From the NCBI RefSeq assembly GCF_000835165.1, contig NZ_CP007792.1, forward strand, positions 32,095-96,094: a DNA stretch of 64,000 bases. Reading direction: 5' to 3'. Position 1 is the first letter of the stretch. Every line of letters starts with the position of its first letter. Origin of the DNA: Corynebacterium marinum DSM 44953. GTDB lineage: Bacteria; Actinomycetota; Actinomycetes; Mycobacteriales; Mycobacteriaceae. Position numbers and translations under genes: made by a program. Below, piece after piece: positions 35,655 to 43,960 of this stretch. Below the pieces are notes generated by a model. That model did no database searches and was not told the origin of the DNA. It saw only the letters and a list, made by a program, of their open reading frames with translations.

Positions 35655-36275
35655 CTACGTACCGTGCCCAGAGTTACTCGGGTTGTGGTCGGTGATACTC
35701 GACTTGTGTACTACGAACCGCAGGACCAGACCCCCGCCAGTGGAGCGAAGGCGGAGTGGGTCCAGACCAGCTTGTTCCAGGGCGGATTCGAAGGCATCGG
35801 CCTCGATGAGGCGGTGCGGGGAGCCATCGACCCGGTGAAGCCAGCCCGCGACGCGCGAGGAGAGCAGGTCATATCCCACGAACAACCCGCCTGGGCGCAG
35901 GACCCGAGCCACCTCAGCCACCGCCTGCTCCCACTCGACCACGTGATGGAGCATGAGAAAGCTCACCACCATGTCGAAGGACTCGTCTGCAAAGGGCAGG
36001 GCAGTGGCATCAGCCTGACGTGCCTCAATGGGCAGTCCTGCGAGGGATCGCTGCGCGGCCTGGACCATGGCCGGATCGACGTCGGTCGTTGTGAGGTTCA
36101 CCTGCCCGTGGGAGTGGATGATTGCTTCAGCCATCGCTCCGCTGCCACCGCCGATCTCCAGAACGCGTCCAGCGAGGGAGCAGTCCTGAGTCGCCCAGGG
36201 AATCATCCTCGGGGCCAGAAAATGCCACAGTGCACTGCGGCAGAACAACGCTTCTGCGGTCGACATCCGGGGCAT
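35655..36275 (-). CDS. Class I SAM-dependent methyltransferase
   Basis: A 206-residue methyltransferase. The SAM-binding motif I is VLEIGGGSGAMAEA (near residue 34), motif II TTTDVDPAMVQAAQ, motif III QADATALPFADESFDMVVS and post-motif LRPGGLFVGYD. Substrate unknown; the fold is closest to small-molecule or lipid methyltransferases of the Methyltransf_11 group. Lies between the YdhK/HNH relic and plasmid-type genes with no obvious operon partner. Length is on the short side for the family. Confidence 0.8.
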   Translation of the reverse strand: MPRMSTAEALFCRSALWHFLAPRMIPWATQDCSLAGRVLEIGGGSGAMAEAIIHSHGQVNLTTTDVDPAMVQAAQRSLAGLPIEARQADATALPFADESFDMVVSFLMLHHVVEWEQAVAEVARVLRPGGLFVGYDLLSSRVAGWLHRVDGSPHRLIEADAFESALEQAGLDPLRLRSTGGGLVLRFVVHKSSITDHNPSNSGHGT

Positions 36276-36365
36276 GGCTTCCTCGTATCTACGGGGCAGT
36301 CTGAGATCGGATCAGTTTCCCGGCGGTAATACCGAACCGCATTGGGCTGCTATGGCTCTACAAAC

Positions 36366-36755
36366 ATGCCACCGTGTCGCCGATGTTACCCGGCACAGCA
36401 GTCCGTATCGCCGCGCGAGCCAACGTTTCACCTGCTGGGAGTAGGGCGTGTCCGCCACGGTGAAGAAGCTGTCCGCAGTCTCCTGGGAGAGCTGCGTAGA
36501 GACCTGGGAGAGGTCGTCAACCGGGTGAGGTTTGCCGGTGAACGTGCGGCCGTGACCCGCCACAGTAAGACCGTGGCAGCCATGGTGTCCGTCGAGGACC
36601 TGGAACTGCTCGATGAGCTGGAACTGCTCGATGAGCTGGAACTGCTCGATGAGCTGGAACCTAGCGCTGATCTGGAGGCGCTGCGCCAGGCTCGACGTGA
36701 GGATGATGGGGCCCGTATTTTCCTGGAGGTTTTCCTCAGCGGCCAGGCCTTCTGA
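36366..36755 (+). CDS. Orphan Phd/YefM-type antitoxin-like protein, altered N-terminus
   Basis: The middle segment LRRDLGEVVNRVRFAGERAA, followed by VTRHSKTVAAMVSVEDLELL, is a typical Phd/YefM antitoxin DNA-binding domain. Such proteins normally begin a few residues before LRRDLGE with a short start, but here no ATG or GTG is placed there. The frame instead runs back to an ATG at 36366 through unrelated sequence, so the 5' end looks rearranged. The C-terminus carries ELELLDELELLDELELLDELE, encoded by three 18-base repeats. No toxin gene (RelE, Doc or PIN) follows. It may be a non-functional relic or a plasmid protein with a new N-terminus. Confidence 0.5.
   Translation: MPPCRRCYPAQQSVSPREPTFHLLGVGRVRHGEEAVRSLLGELRRDLGEVVNRVRFAGERAAVTRHSKTVAAMVSVEDLELLDELELLDELELLDELEPSADLEALRQARREDDGARIFLEVFLSGQAF
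36600..36653 (+). repeat. Three identical 18-base tandem repeats
   Basis: CTGGAACTGCTCGATGAG at 36600, 36618 and 36636, plus a partial fourth. Each encodes Leu-Glu-Leu-Leu-Asp-Glu within the antitoxin-like gene, extending an acidic helix by whole turns. Confidence 0.93.
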
Positions 36756-36893
36756 CCCGTCCGGAGGGAAACCTGCGCCGGCCCCGGCTCGTTCTTGCTT
36801 CCACACGGATGCGGGTGCGGGGCACTGCATCCGGTGAGGAAATCACCCCAGTATCTCCATGGCTCCTTCGGGCGTGCGAGATCATCCTGGACG

Positions 36894-36930
36894 CCCTAGT
36901 GGGTGCTTCCAGGTACCGCACCCACTAGGG
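36894..36930. terminator. Strong hairpin between antitoxin-like and HNH genes
   Basis: CCCTAGTGGGTGC and GCACCCACTAGGG are perfect 13-base arms around 11 bases. No T run; could end convergent transcripts or be a protein-binding palindrome. Confidence 0.5.
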
Positions 36931-37005
36931 TCTCTGACCGGAACCCAACACAAACAACAGCACCCCATCCATGACGGTTTGAGGCGCTGCTGTTTCTTCC
37001 CTTGG

Positions 37006-37563
37006 TCACCATAACCCAGGTTGATCCTCGGCGGCTGGAAGGCCTCCTTGGGCGGCCCGGAGAGCCTGCTCATTCCACCCATCGAGCACGGCGTCCCGGA
37101 CGCGGAAGGACCGGGCTGCGCGATCAAAGCTGGCGACGACTTCGTGGTTGGAGGAGTGCCGGCCCAGCGCCACGGCCCGGGCGAGATTGATGGCCTGGGT
37201 GGTTAACCGAAGATGCCCCTCGCCGACGCGGACGCACAAGGGTTCGCAGCAGTAATGCTCCCCGACCAGGCCGACGGGAAGTTCCCCGCCGTGGGCGATC
37301 ATCAGGGCTACGCGGTGGGCGGAGACAGTACGTCTCCGGCGGTCCTGTTGCCAGGTGAATCGGCCGTAGCCATCAGGCGAGGAGATCGCCCCGACCCAGA
37401 TCCAACACCGGTCGTCATCCCCGCGGACAACGTGTTTCCAGAAGCGCTGCTGGGCACGCTTGCTCAGTGGCAGATCGGGGTCGGGGATGACCGGTACCCG
37501 CGAGCCAGAACCGGACCGTCTGGGTATGGCTGGGGGTGCGGGAAACAGCCCGTCGTCAAGCAC
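37006..37563 (-). CDS. HNH-type nuclease domain protein
   Basis: A 185-residue protein with a phage-style HNH fold: CWIWVGAISSPDGYGRFTW, HRVALMIAHGGELP and the zinc/active-site segment EHYCCEPLCVRVGEGHLRL. In the usual motif the residues DHLCRNPxCVNPxHL hold zinc and metal; here the first Asp-His is Glu-His and the last His is kept. Such small HNH proteins are common in actinobacterial phages and plasmids, acting as homing or packaging nucleases. Located between plasmid accessory genes and the relaxase block. A decayed copy lies at 35330-35625. Confidence 0.75.
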   Translation of the reverse strand: MLDDGLFPAPPAIPRRSGSGSRVPVIPDPDLPLSKRAQQRFWKHVVRGDDDRCWIWVGAISSPDGYGRFTWQQDRRRRTVSAHRVALMIAHGGELPVGLVGEHYCCEPLCVRVGEGHLRLTTQAINLARAVALGRHSSNHEVVASFDRAARSFRVRDAVLDGWNEQALRAAQGGLPAAEDQPGLW

Positions 37564-37585
37564 AGATCACTACTCCGTCGATGCG

Positions 37586-38038
37586 CTACTGCGCGTGGGC
37601 GCGGTCGCCAGCATGCGCGGCCTCGGGGTCACTGTCTGCATCGCCGGTGATGTCCAGGTCGTCTCCCCCATGGGCAGAGACGTGCCCGTCGTGGGACCCG
37701 TCTGCCCCGCCATCTGAGGTCACCTCCACGTCGCCTTCTCCGACCTCAACTACCGCCTCCTCATCGAGGGTCTCAGCGTCGGTGGCGGCCCGCATCGCCG
37801 CGGATATCTCCCGCGGGGTCAGCCCTGATCGGTCCGCAATATCGGCGCGAGACAGCCCCATCCCGCGCAGCTCGTTGAGCGCCTGTCCCAGGCGGATCTC
37901 TGCCTGGTCCCGGGCATCCACCGCGGTGAGTGCTTCGGTGAACAGATCGACCTGACGCTTGATCTTGTCCTGGTCCGCTTGCACGGCCAGGCGTGCCCGC
38001 TGGCGGGCATTGAGTGTTCCTTTACGAGCTACAGCCAT
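37586..38038 (-). CDS. Small HTH protein beside the relaxase gene
   Basis: A 150-residue soluble protein. Residues about 5-65 are a charged coiled helix (NARQRARLAVQADQDKIKRQ), followed by a helix-turn-helix (GLSRADIADRSGLTPREISAAM) and a long acidic tail rich in Asp, Glu, Gly and His. Divergent from the relaxase gene, the usual site for accessory mobilisation or regulatory proteins that bind near oriT. ATG 38038 is chosen at the start of the basic region; the frame is open to 38137. Function is inferred from position only. Confidence 0.65.
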   Translation of the reverse strand: MAVARKGTLNARQRARLAVQADQDKIKRQVDLFTEALTAVDARDQAEIRLGQALNELRGMGLSRADIADRSGLTPREISAAMRAATDAETLDEEAVVEVGEGDVEVTSDGGADGSHDGHVSAHGGDDLDITGDADSDPEAAHAGDRAHAQ

Positions 38039-38305
38039 GATCAACCACTCCCCTTGCATCTCGCACGCGTCGTTTCCTGTTCCTGGGTTCGACCCTAGCG
38101 CACCCGCCCGACACCCGCCGCCCCTCTGCTCGCCCACTCATGTCCTCACCGGTCCCCGTCATAGCCCTTGGCCTCTCGCTACGCTCTAGCTAAATAAACC
38201 GCTACACACCTATTGCAGATAATCTGACTGTCGGTTTTCCCAGCTCACAGCGCCGCCTTTCCCCTCGCCTTTCAGCGCCCCACCAATCACCGTAAGCTCG
38301 AAGCC
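38039..38305. other. Intergenic region, candidate oriT
   Basis: 267 bases between the divergent HTH and relaxase genes. It has a locally AT-richer stretch (38180-38245: CTAGCTAAATAAACCGCT and TATTGCAGATAATCTGAC). MobF oriT sites normally lie beside the relaxase gene, so the nick site is probably here, but no known nic sequence was matched. Confidence 0.4.
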
Positions 38306-41300
38306 ATGATGTCAGTTCGGGTGGTCAACGCGGGAGATGGATACGCCTATCTCCTTGACTCTGTGGCCGCCCACGACGACACCGGAAGTGCCGGCACCTC
38401 GCTGTCTGATTACTACCAGGCCACCGGCACCCCGCCCGGGCGCTGGTTCGGCAAAGGGATCGGCGGCCTGGGTGCTACCACCATCGGTTCTGGTGTGGCT
38501 GTCGGTGAGGCGCAGATGGCCGCACTTTATGGTGAAGGCCTGCACCCGGACGCCGACCACAAGATGCTCCACGAGGGCGCATCCCTCAAGGATGTCCAGC
38601 TCGGTCGGCGCTTCCCCATCTACACCAAGGGCGTACCGGTGCTCGAGGCGGTCAAGGCGGCCGAGGCGGAGTTTCTCACCGCTCGGGGACGTCGTCCCAG
38701 CACCGAGGAACGCAACATCATCGGCCTGGAGATCGCCCGCCCCCACTACGAAACCGCACAGGGACTGACCACCAGTTCCCCGCGGGAAGTGCTGGCCTGG
38801 CTGAATGATGAGAAGAACAACGTCAAGCAGGCCACCTCGGGGGTGGATCTGACGTTTTCGCCGCAGAAATCCGTCTCCGTCCTCTGGGCCCTGGGCGACG
38901 ATGCCACCCGCCAGGCAATCGAGGAGATCCACCAGGAGACGGTCACCGATTGCCTGTCCTGGATCGAAGACCACGTGTTGTTCACCCGCACCGGTCATCG
39001 TGGCGAACGACAGATCCGTGCACGCGGCATGATCGCAGCCACCTTCGTCCACTTCGACACCCGAGCAGGCGACCCGGACCTGCACACCCACTGTTTGATC
39101 TCCAACAAAGTCCAGGCCGACCCGACCACACCCGGGATGACGAAGGCGGAGGCGGATAAGTGGCGCAGCATCGACGCCTCGCACTTGTTGAAGAACTCAG
39201 CCCTCGTGGGTCAGCGCTACCAGCAGCTGCTCAACCAACGCCTCACGCAGCGCCTCGGGCTGGAGTTTCGACCCCGCGTGACCGTCGATGAGAAGGCGCC
39301 GGTGTGGGAGGTCGCCGGCATCGATGACGGTCTCATCGAACACTTCTCCTCGCGTCGCACCATGGCCCGGCCGGTCTACGAGCGCTACGCCGCAGAGTAT
39401 GCCGCAACCCACGGGCATGCGCCGTCGGATCGGGTGCGCTACGGCCTGTGGCAGCAGGCCATTCTCGATACCCGGGATGCGAAAAAGCCCGCCCAGTCGC
39501 TGGAAGATCACCGCGCCCAGTGGGCCACCATGGCAGGCGGCCAGCACCTGTCCGCGGCCCGTCTTGCCAAGCAGGCATCGGCGCGTGAGATGTTCCCTCC
39601 TGCAGGCACCACAGCCTATGAGGAGGCGGTCGCTCATCTGGCGCATCAGGCCACCGAAGACACCCGCACCAGACGCGCGGAGTTCTACCAGCGCCACCTG
39701 ACCACCTCAGTGACCATGCGCATGAACCAATGGCGCTTCCCCGACGAGGACACCGCCGAACAGGTACGTCACGATACCGTCCGCTTCGCCCGCGAACACC
39801 TCATCGTCGCGCTCACCCCACCGGCTGATCAGATACTCCCGGCCGCGTTGCTGCATGCCGATGGCCGCGCCATCGACCAGGACCACGACGCCGAGATGCT
39901 CACCGCCACAGCCACCCTGGCGGAAGAGTCGATTGTGCTCGACGCGGTCGGGGAACCGACCGCACACATCGCCACCCGCACCAGCGTCACCCAGGCACTG
40001 TCGGAGCATGCCACCACGTCCGGGTTCGAGCTCAACGAAGGCCAGAAACTTCTGGTCTCCCACCTGACGGAATCCGGCGCCCAGCTCACCGCCGGTGTGG
40101 GCCCGGCCGGTACCGGCAAAACCGCATCCATGGCCGTCGTCGCCCGCATCTGGCAGGACCAGGGCCACCAGGTCATCGCCCTGGCCCCCTCGGCGACCGC
40201 CGCCCAGCAACTCGGGCACGACATCAACACCCCCGCCCACACCCTGGCCTCGCTCACCTACCGCTGGCGCGGCATGGTCGGCGACCACCCACGCAGCCTC
40301 GACCACCTCGGCATCACCCTCAAACCCGGTGACATGCTCCTGCTCGATGAAGCCGGCATGGCCACCACCGCCGACCTCGCAGCACTGGTGGAGATCGCCC
40401 AGGCCTCCGGTGCCGTAGTCCGCATGGTCGGTGACCCCCACCAGCTCGACGCCGTAGAAACCGGCGGACTCTTCCGCACCCTGGTCAAACGTGACCAGTC
40501 GGTCGAACTCGACCAGGTCATGCGCATGGGCGCAGACACCGCCCAAGCCACAGCCGGCCTGGCCATACGCCACGGTGACGCAACCGGCCTTAAGCTCTAC
40601 CACTCCCGTGGCTGGGTCCACCACGGCGCACGTAGCGATATGGTCACCGCCGCCGCCCACGCCCACCTGGCTGATGAAGCCGAAGGGCATACCGGCATCC
40701 TCATCGCCTCCACCCGAGCCGATGTCGACGCCGCCAACCAGATCATCCGCGATGCCCGCTGTCAGCGCGGCCTCATCGACACCGACGGCCCCCAGATCAC
40801 CCTGGGCACCGGACACCAGGCAGCACGAGGTGATGTCATCCTCACCCGCAGGAACCAGACCATTGGTGGGCAGCGCGTACTCAACGGCCACCGCTTCACC
40901 ATCACCCACATCCGCCAGGACGGCTCCCTCGAGGTGACCTCACAAGAACGCCGCCGGCCGCTGATCCTGCCGGCTCAGTACGTCGCAGAGCATGTCCAGC
41001 TCGGCTACGCCGCAACCGTGCACCGCGCCCAGGGAGTCACCGTCGATATCACCCGCGCCATCGTCGGCCCGGAAACCGACCGACGCGGCCTGTACGTCGC
41101 ACTCACGCGCGGCAAAAAGCAGAACCATATCTATGTTGCCGAAGACACCCGGATCGATCTGGATTCCGAGGACGCGCACTGGCATATGTCCGGCGAACAC
41201 CACGCCCTAGACCACCACGACATCCTCGCCCGCATCGTGGCCACCGATGACGGTCACCGCAGTGCGCATGACCTACATCGTGCAGAACTGGCCCACGCCA

Positions 41301-42319
41301 CCAGCCCCGAGCGCAAGCGTGAGCTGCTAGCTACCGCCACCGATGTGCTCACCACCTCGTGGCGTCGCACCCAGCTCGAACCCGAGGTCCGCGACCTGCT
41401 CGACGCCCTGCCGGTCACACTCACCGCACCGGTGGATGAAGACCAGGCCGTCGAGCGGATTGCGACCACGGCTGTGCGTCTGGCTCGTCACCGCATCGAC
41501 TACCGCGACCTCATCGGTGAAGCCACCGCCAACCTGGAAGGTTCCCGCGATGTCGCAGCCGTCATCGCCCACCGCCTCGAGTCACACCTCCCCGCTTCTG
41601 CCCCTAAGCTGGCCGCCCTGCCCCCGCGCCATATTGGCCAGGACGTCGAACTCTACGACTGGGCCACCACCACCCGTGACGAGCTGGCGCGCGACACTGC
41701 CCGGACCCTACGGCCGCTGAATGCTCCCCTGCCTGAGCGCGGGGAGATCCACGGCCAGGACTTGAGCAACACGGATCTGCGCGGGATGCAACTGACGGGC
41801 GTGAAGTTCATCGACTGTGACTTGCGCGGTGCCGCCTTCGACGACACCGACTTCCACCAGGTCTCCTTCACCTCCTGCCAGATGCAGAACACGAGCTTCA
41901 CCTCCGCCCGCTTCGGCGTCGGCGATGGCCCCTTCCGAGTTATCCCCCTGCTCGACTGTGACCTCAGCGGTGCAAACTTCACCGATGCGCAGCTGGTCCG
42001 CACCCGGTTCACCACATGCTCGCTGACCGATGCCCGCTTCACGGGCGCACAGATCGCCGGACGCTTCCAGTACGTCGATCTCACCGGGGCAGATTTCACC
42101 GACGCCCACGCCAGCACTCACCTCAGCGTCGCGGACTGCGTCCTCGACGAGAACGCCCCAGAAGCACTGCACGAGGCCCAGGGTGAGACAGTGGCCGACC
42201 GCGAGCGCGCCCGCCAGAACCGGATGAGAAATGATCATGCCGCGCAGGAGACCTACGCGGCACCCACCCAGCACCAGCAGCAGGTCGTCGATCACACCCA
42301 AGGTGGTCTCGAACTGTAA
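38306..42319 (+). CDS. MobF relaxase/helicase (TraA/TrwC type) with pentapeptide-repeat tail
   Basis: A 1337-residue conjugation protein. The N-terminal TrwC relaxase domain has Tyr36-Tyr37 (SDYYQATG) and the three-His metal site in HFDTRAGDPDLHTHCL (near 249-264). A RecD/TraI-like helicase follows: Walker A GPAGTGKT (near 600), Walker B LLLDEAGM, and VHRAQGVTV with ALTRGKK motifs near 900-935. Residues about 1150-1285 form a beta-helical pentapeptide-repeat region (DLRGMQLTGVKFIDCDLRGAAF, DLSGANFTDAQL and so on), which is not a normal part of TraA/TrwC proteins. It nicks and unwinds plasmid DNA for transfer. No type IV secretion genes are seen in the window, so transfer may need help from elsewhere. 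Confidence 0.92.
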   Translation: MMSVRVVNAGDGYAYLLDSVAAHDDTGSAGTSLSDYYQATGTPPGRWFGKGIGGLGATTIGSGVAVGEAQMAALYGEGLHPDADHKMLHEGASLKDVQLGRRFPIYTKGVPVLEAVKAAEAEFLTARGRRPSTEERNIIGLEIARPHYETAQGLTTSSPREVLAWLNDEKNNVKQATSGVDLTFSPQKSVSVLWALGDDATRQAIEEIHQETVTDCLSWIEDHVLFTRTGHRGERQIRARGMIAATFVHFDTRAGDPDLHTHCLISNKVQADPTTPGMTKAEADKWRSIDASHLLKNSALVGQRYQQLLNQRLTQRLGLEFRPRVTVDEKAPVWEVAGIDDGLIEHFSSRRTMARPVYERYAAEYAATHGHAPSDRVRYGLWQQAILDTRDAKKPAQSLEDHRAQWATMAGGQHLSAARLAKQASAREMFPPAGTTAYEEAVAHLAHQATEDTRTRRAEFYQRHLTTSVTMRMNQWRFPDEDTAEQVRHDTVRFAREHLIVALTPPADQILPAALLHADGRAIDQDHDAEMLTATATLAEESIVLDAVGEPTAHIATRTSVTQALSEHATTSGFELNEGQKLLVSHLTESGAQLTAGVGPAGTGKTASMAVVARIWQDQGHQVIALAPSATAAQQLGHDINTPAHTLASLTYRWRGMVGDHPRSLDHLGITLKPGDMLLLDEAGMATTADLAALVEIAQASGAVVRMVGDPHQLDAVETGGLFRTLVKRDQSVELDQVMRMGADTAQATAGLAIRHGDATGLKLYHSRGWVHHGARSDMVTAAAHAHLADEAEGHTGILIASTRADVDAANQIIRDARCQRGLIDTDGPQITLGTGHQAARGDVILTRRNQTIGGQRVLNGHRFTITHIRQDGSLEVTSQERRRPLILPAQYVAEHVQLGYAATVHRAQGVTVDITRAIVGPETDRRGLYVALTRGKKQNHIYVAEDTRIDLDSEDAHWHMSGEHHALDHHDILARIVATDDGHRSAHDLHRAELAHATSPERKRELLATATDVLTTSWRRTQLEPEVRDLLDALPVTLTAPVDEDQAVERIATTAVRLARHRIDYRDLIGEATANLEGSRDVAAVIAHRLESHLPASAPKLAALPPRHIGQDVELYDWATTTRDELARDTARTLRPLNAPLPERGEIHGQDLSNTDLRGMQLTGVKFIDCDLRGAAFDDTDFHQVSFTSCQMQNTSFTSARFGVGDGPFRVIPLLDCDLSGANFTDAQLVRTRFTTCSLTDARFTGAQIAGRFQYVDLTGADFTDAHASTHLSVADCVLDENAPEALHEAQGETVADRERARQNRMRNDHAAQETYAAPTQHQQQVVDHTQGGLEL

Positions 42320-42436
42320 CCACGCCCGCAGCGACGAGGAGACATGTCAGCAGGATCGGAGGGAATGAGAGAAGGGCAGGGCGGATTCGTGCCCGACCTG
42401 GGTATATAAACCTGAGCAACGATCTTTACCCCTTGT

Positions 42437-42481
42437 GATGTACATACATCATGATATATTGAATCTTGATGTATGTACATC
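42437..42481 (+). promoter_or_regulatory. Inverted operator pair upstream of parA
   Basis: GATGTACATACATC (42437-42450) and GATGTATGTACATC (42468-42481) are inverted copies. Both carry the GATGTA/TACATC half-sites also found in the three downstream repeats, so the partition DNA-binding protein probably represses parA here. Confidence 0.75.
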
Positions 42482-42512
42482 AAACTGTACCCCACTACAG
42501 AAAGGTCGTCCG

Positions 42513-43100
42513 ATGATAATCGGAATCGTCAACGGCAAAGGCGGGGTAGGAAAAACTACCACCGCCATCTACCTCGCCAAGTCATTCACCGACAAAGGAC
42601 ATAAGGTCGCAGTGATCGACCTCGACCTTCAAGGTTCCGCCTCCGATTGGGCCGATCGCGCCGAAGCTGCCGGCACCCCCCTCCCCTTCCCCGTCGAGGT
42701 CTCAAACCTCAAACGCTTGCCCCGCACAATTTCTGCCGTAGGCCAAGATGCCATCGTCATTCTCGACACTCCGCCTGGAGATGCTCGTTCCATCGACGCA
42801 GCCATTGAGGCCTCCGACTTCATTATCGTTCCTACTCAGGCCTCGAGCATTGAAGTTGCCCGAGTCTGGGAAACCCTCCCATCGCTGAACGGTCTTCCGT
42901 TTGGAGTTCTTATCACCTCCGCCCGCCTGGGCACTCGCAACCTCGAGGCTGTCGCCGAAGTCCTGAAGGGGCAAGAGGTCCCAGTATTCGACGCGCGAAT
43001 TCCCCTGCGGGAAACTATCCGCGACACGTTCGGCACCGTGCCCACCAAGAGCGAAGGTTACGAAAAGGTTGCCCAGGAGATCCTGGAGGCCTTCCAATGA
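42513..43100 (+). CDS. parA: ParA-family partition ATPase
   Basis: A 195-residue Walker-type ATPase without an N-terminal DNA-binding domain, the small form of type Ib partition systems. Deviant Walker A KGGVGKTTT (residues 10-18), Walker A' VIDLDLQGSASDW and Walker B VILDTPPGDA are present. It moves plasmid copies along the nucleoid together with a centromere-binding partner. ATG 42513 is preceded by GAAAGG. It overlaps the RHH gene by 4 bases. The G+C content here is lower than in the metal genes. Operator sites lie 30-75 bases upstream. Confidence 0.92.
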   Translation: MIIGIVNGKGGVGKTTTAIYLAKSFTDKGHKVAVIDLDLQGSASDWADRAEAAGTPLPFPVEVSNLKRLPRTISAVGQDAIVILDTPPGDARSIDAAIEASDFIIVPTQASSIEVARVWETLPSLNGLPFGVLITSARLGTRNLEAVAEVLKGQEVPVFDARIPLRETIRDTFGTVPTKSEGYEKVAQEILEAFQ

Positions 43101-43327
43101 GTGATAAGAAGTCGAAGTTTCAGCCGCCCGCAGCCACCAAGCCCGCCGCTCGGCGGAGCATGCAGGAAGCTTTCCATGATGGCGAGGAGCCTACGACCAT
43201 GTTCACGCTCCGCATGAACAGCGACCTTCACCGGCGGCTCAAGCTCCGGGCCGTGACCGAAGGGCGTCCCATGAAGGAAATCCTCGAGGACCTGCTCCGT
43301 ACCTACCTCGACGAGAATAAATCATGA
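43097..43327 (+). CDS. parB: Ribbon-helix-helix partition protein (ParG/omega-like)
   Basis: A 76-residue protein: a flexible basic N-terminal tail (KKSKFQPPAATKPAARR) and a ribbon-helix-helix domain (TTMFTLRMNSDLHRRLKLRAV, KEILEDLLRTYLDEN). This matches small centromere-binding proteins that act with ParA. Its start overlaps the parA stop, so the two are coupled. The stop codon touches the first of three GATGTA/TACATC repeats that are the likely binding sites. Confidence 0.83.
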   Translation: MSDKKSKFQPPAATKPAARRSMQEAFHDGEEPTTMFTLRMNSDLHRRLKLRAVTEGRPMKEILEDLLRTYLDENKS

Positions 43328-43354
43328 TGTATTTACATCAGATGTAAATACATC
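43326..43354 (+). promoter_or_regulatory. Centromere-like site 1
   Basis: GATGTATTTACATC, A, GATGTAAATACATC: a near-perfect palindrome made of four GATGTA/TACATC half-sites. Likely bound by the RHH protein. Confidence 0.75.
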
Positions 43355-43397
43355 AATACACCAGGATGACTTTCATTAAACCGCCGCTCGGCGGAGC

Positions 43398-43565
43398 ATG
43401 CAGGAAGCTTTCCATGATGGCGAGGAGCCTACGACCATGTTCACGCTCCGCATGAACAGCGACCTTCACCGGCGGCTCAAGCTCCGGGCCGTGACCGAAG
43501 GGCGTCCCATGAAGGAAATCCTCGAGGACCTGCTCCGTACCTACCTCGACGAGAATAAATCATGA
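43398..43565 (+). pseudogene. Truncated duplicate of the RHH gene
   Basis: The duplicated copy keeps the frame from an internal ATG to the stop (55 residues, MQEAFHDGEEPTTMFTLRM onward) but lacks the basic N-terminal tail and any ribosome site. If made, it would be a DNA-binding domain without the segment that touches ParA. Confidence 0.7.
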
Positions 43566-43592
43566 TGTATTTACATCAGATGTAAATACATC
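43564..43592 (+). promoter_or_regulatory. Centromere-like site 2
   Basis: Identical to site 1, 238 bases downstream, at the end of the second repeat unit. Confidence 0.75.
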
Positions 43593-43598
43593 AATACA

Positions 43599-43796
43599 TT
43601 GGGAAAGTTCCCATTCCCTCAAGGACGGAGTGGAATCCAGGAAACTTTTCAGGATGGGGAGGGGGTGACCATAATGTTCAACCTTCGCGCCAACAGGGAC
43701 CTCCACCCCGACCCCTTGGGCATGGCCGAAGAACGCCGAAGAAAGAGGCCCCTCAAAGGCTGCGGAACACCTACCGGAAAGACTGATAAATCATGA
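43599..43796 (+). pseudogene. Decayed third copy of the RHH gene
   Basis: An open stretch of 65 codons in which IQETFQDGEGVTIMFNLRANRDLH parallels MQEAFHDGEEPTTMFTLRMNSDLH, but the helices have been scrambled by substitutions and indels. It ends at the third centromere-like site. Confidence 0.7.
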
Positions 43797-43823
43797 TGTA
43801 TTTACATCAGATGTAAATACATC
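43795..43823 (+). promoter_or_regulatory. Centromere-like site 3
   Basis: Identical 29-base palindrome, 231 bases after site 2. It is kept intact although the adjoining gene copy has decayed, which suggests selection for the site itself. Confidence 0.75.
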
Positions 43824-43960
43824 AATACATTTATTAAAACGTGCCGGTTCGTCCCCCTCAGCAGGAATGGGGACTGCTACCGTCAAATAAATGAAAGCCG
43901 GGCGCTGCACCACCAGCCCCGGCCACGACCCCACAGAGTTCAAAGAAAGTGTGAGGATTT

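Larger units (their letters stand above)
43143..43599 (+). repeat. Tandem duplication of the 3' part of the RHH gene and its binding site
   Basis: 43143-43361 is repeated at 43381-43599 with a 238-base offset and no difference that I can see. The unit contains most of the RHH coding region and the inverted repeat. A third, strongly diverged unit follows. Confidence 0.93.
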
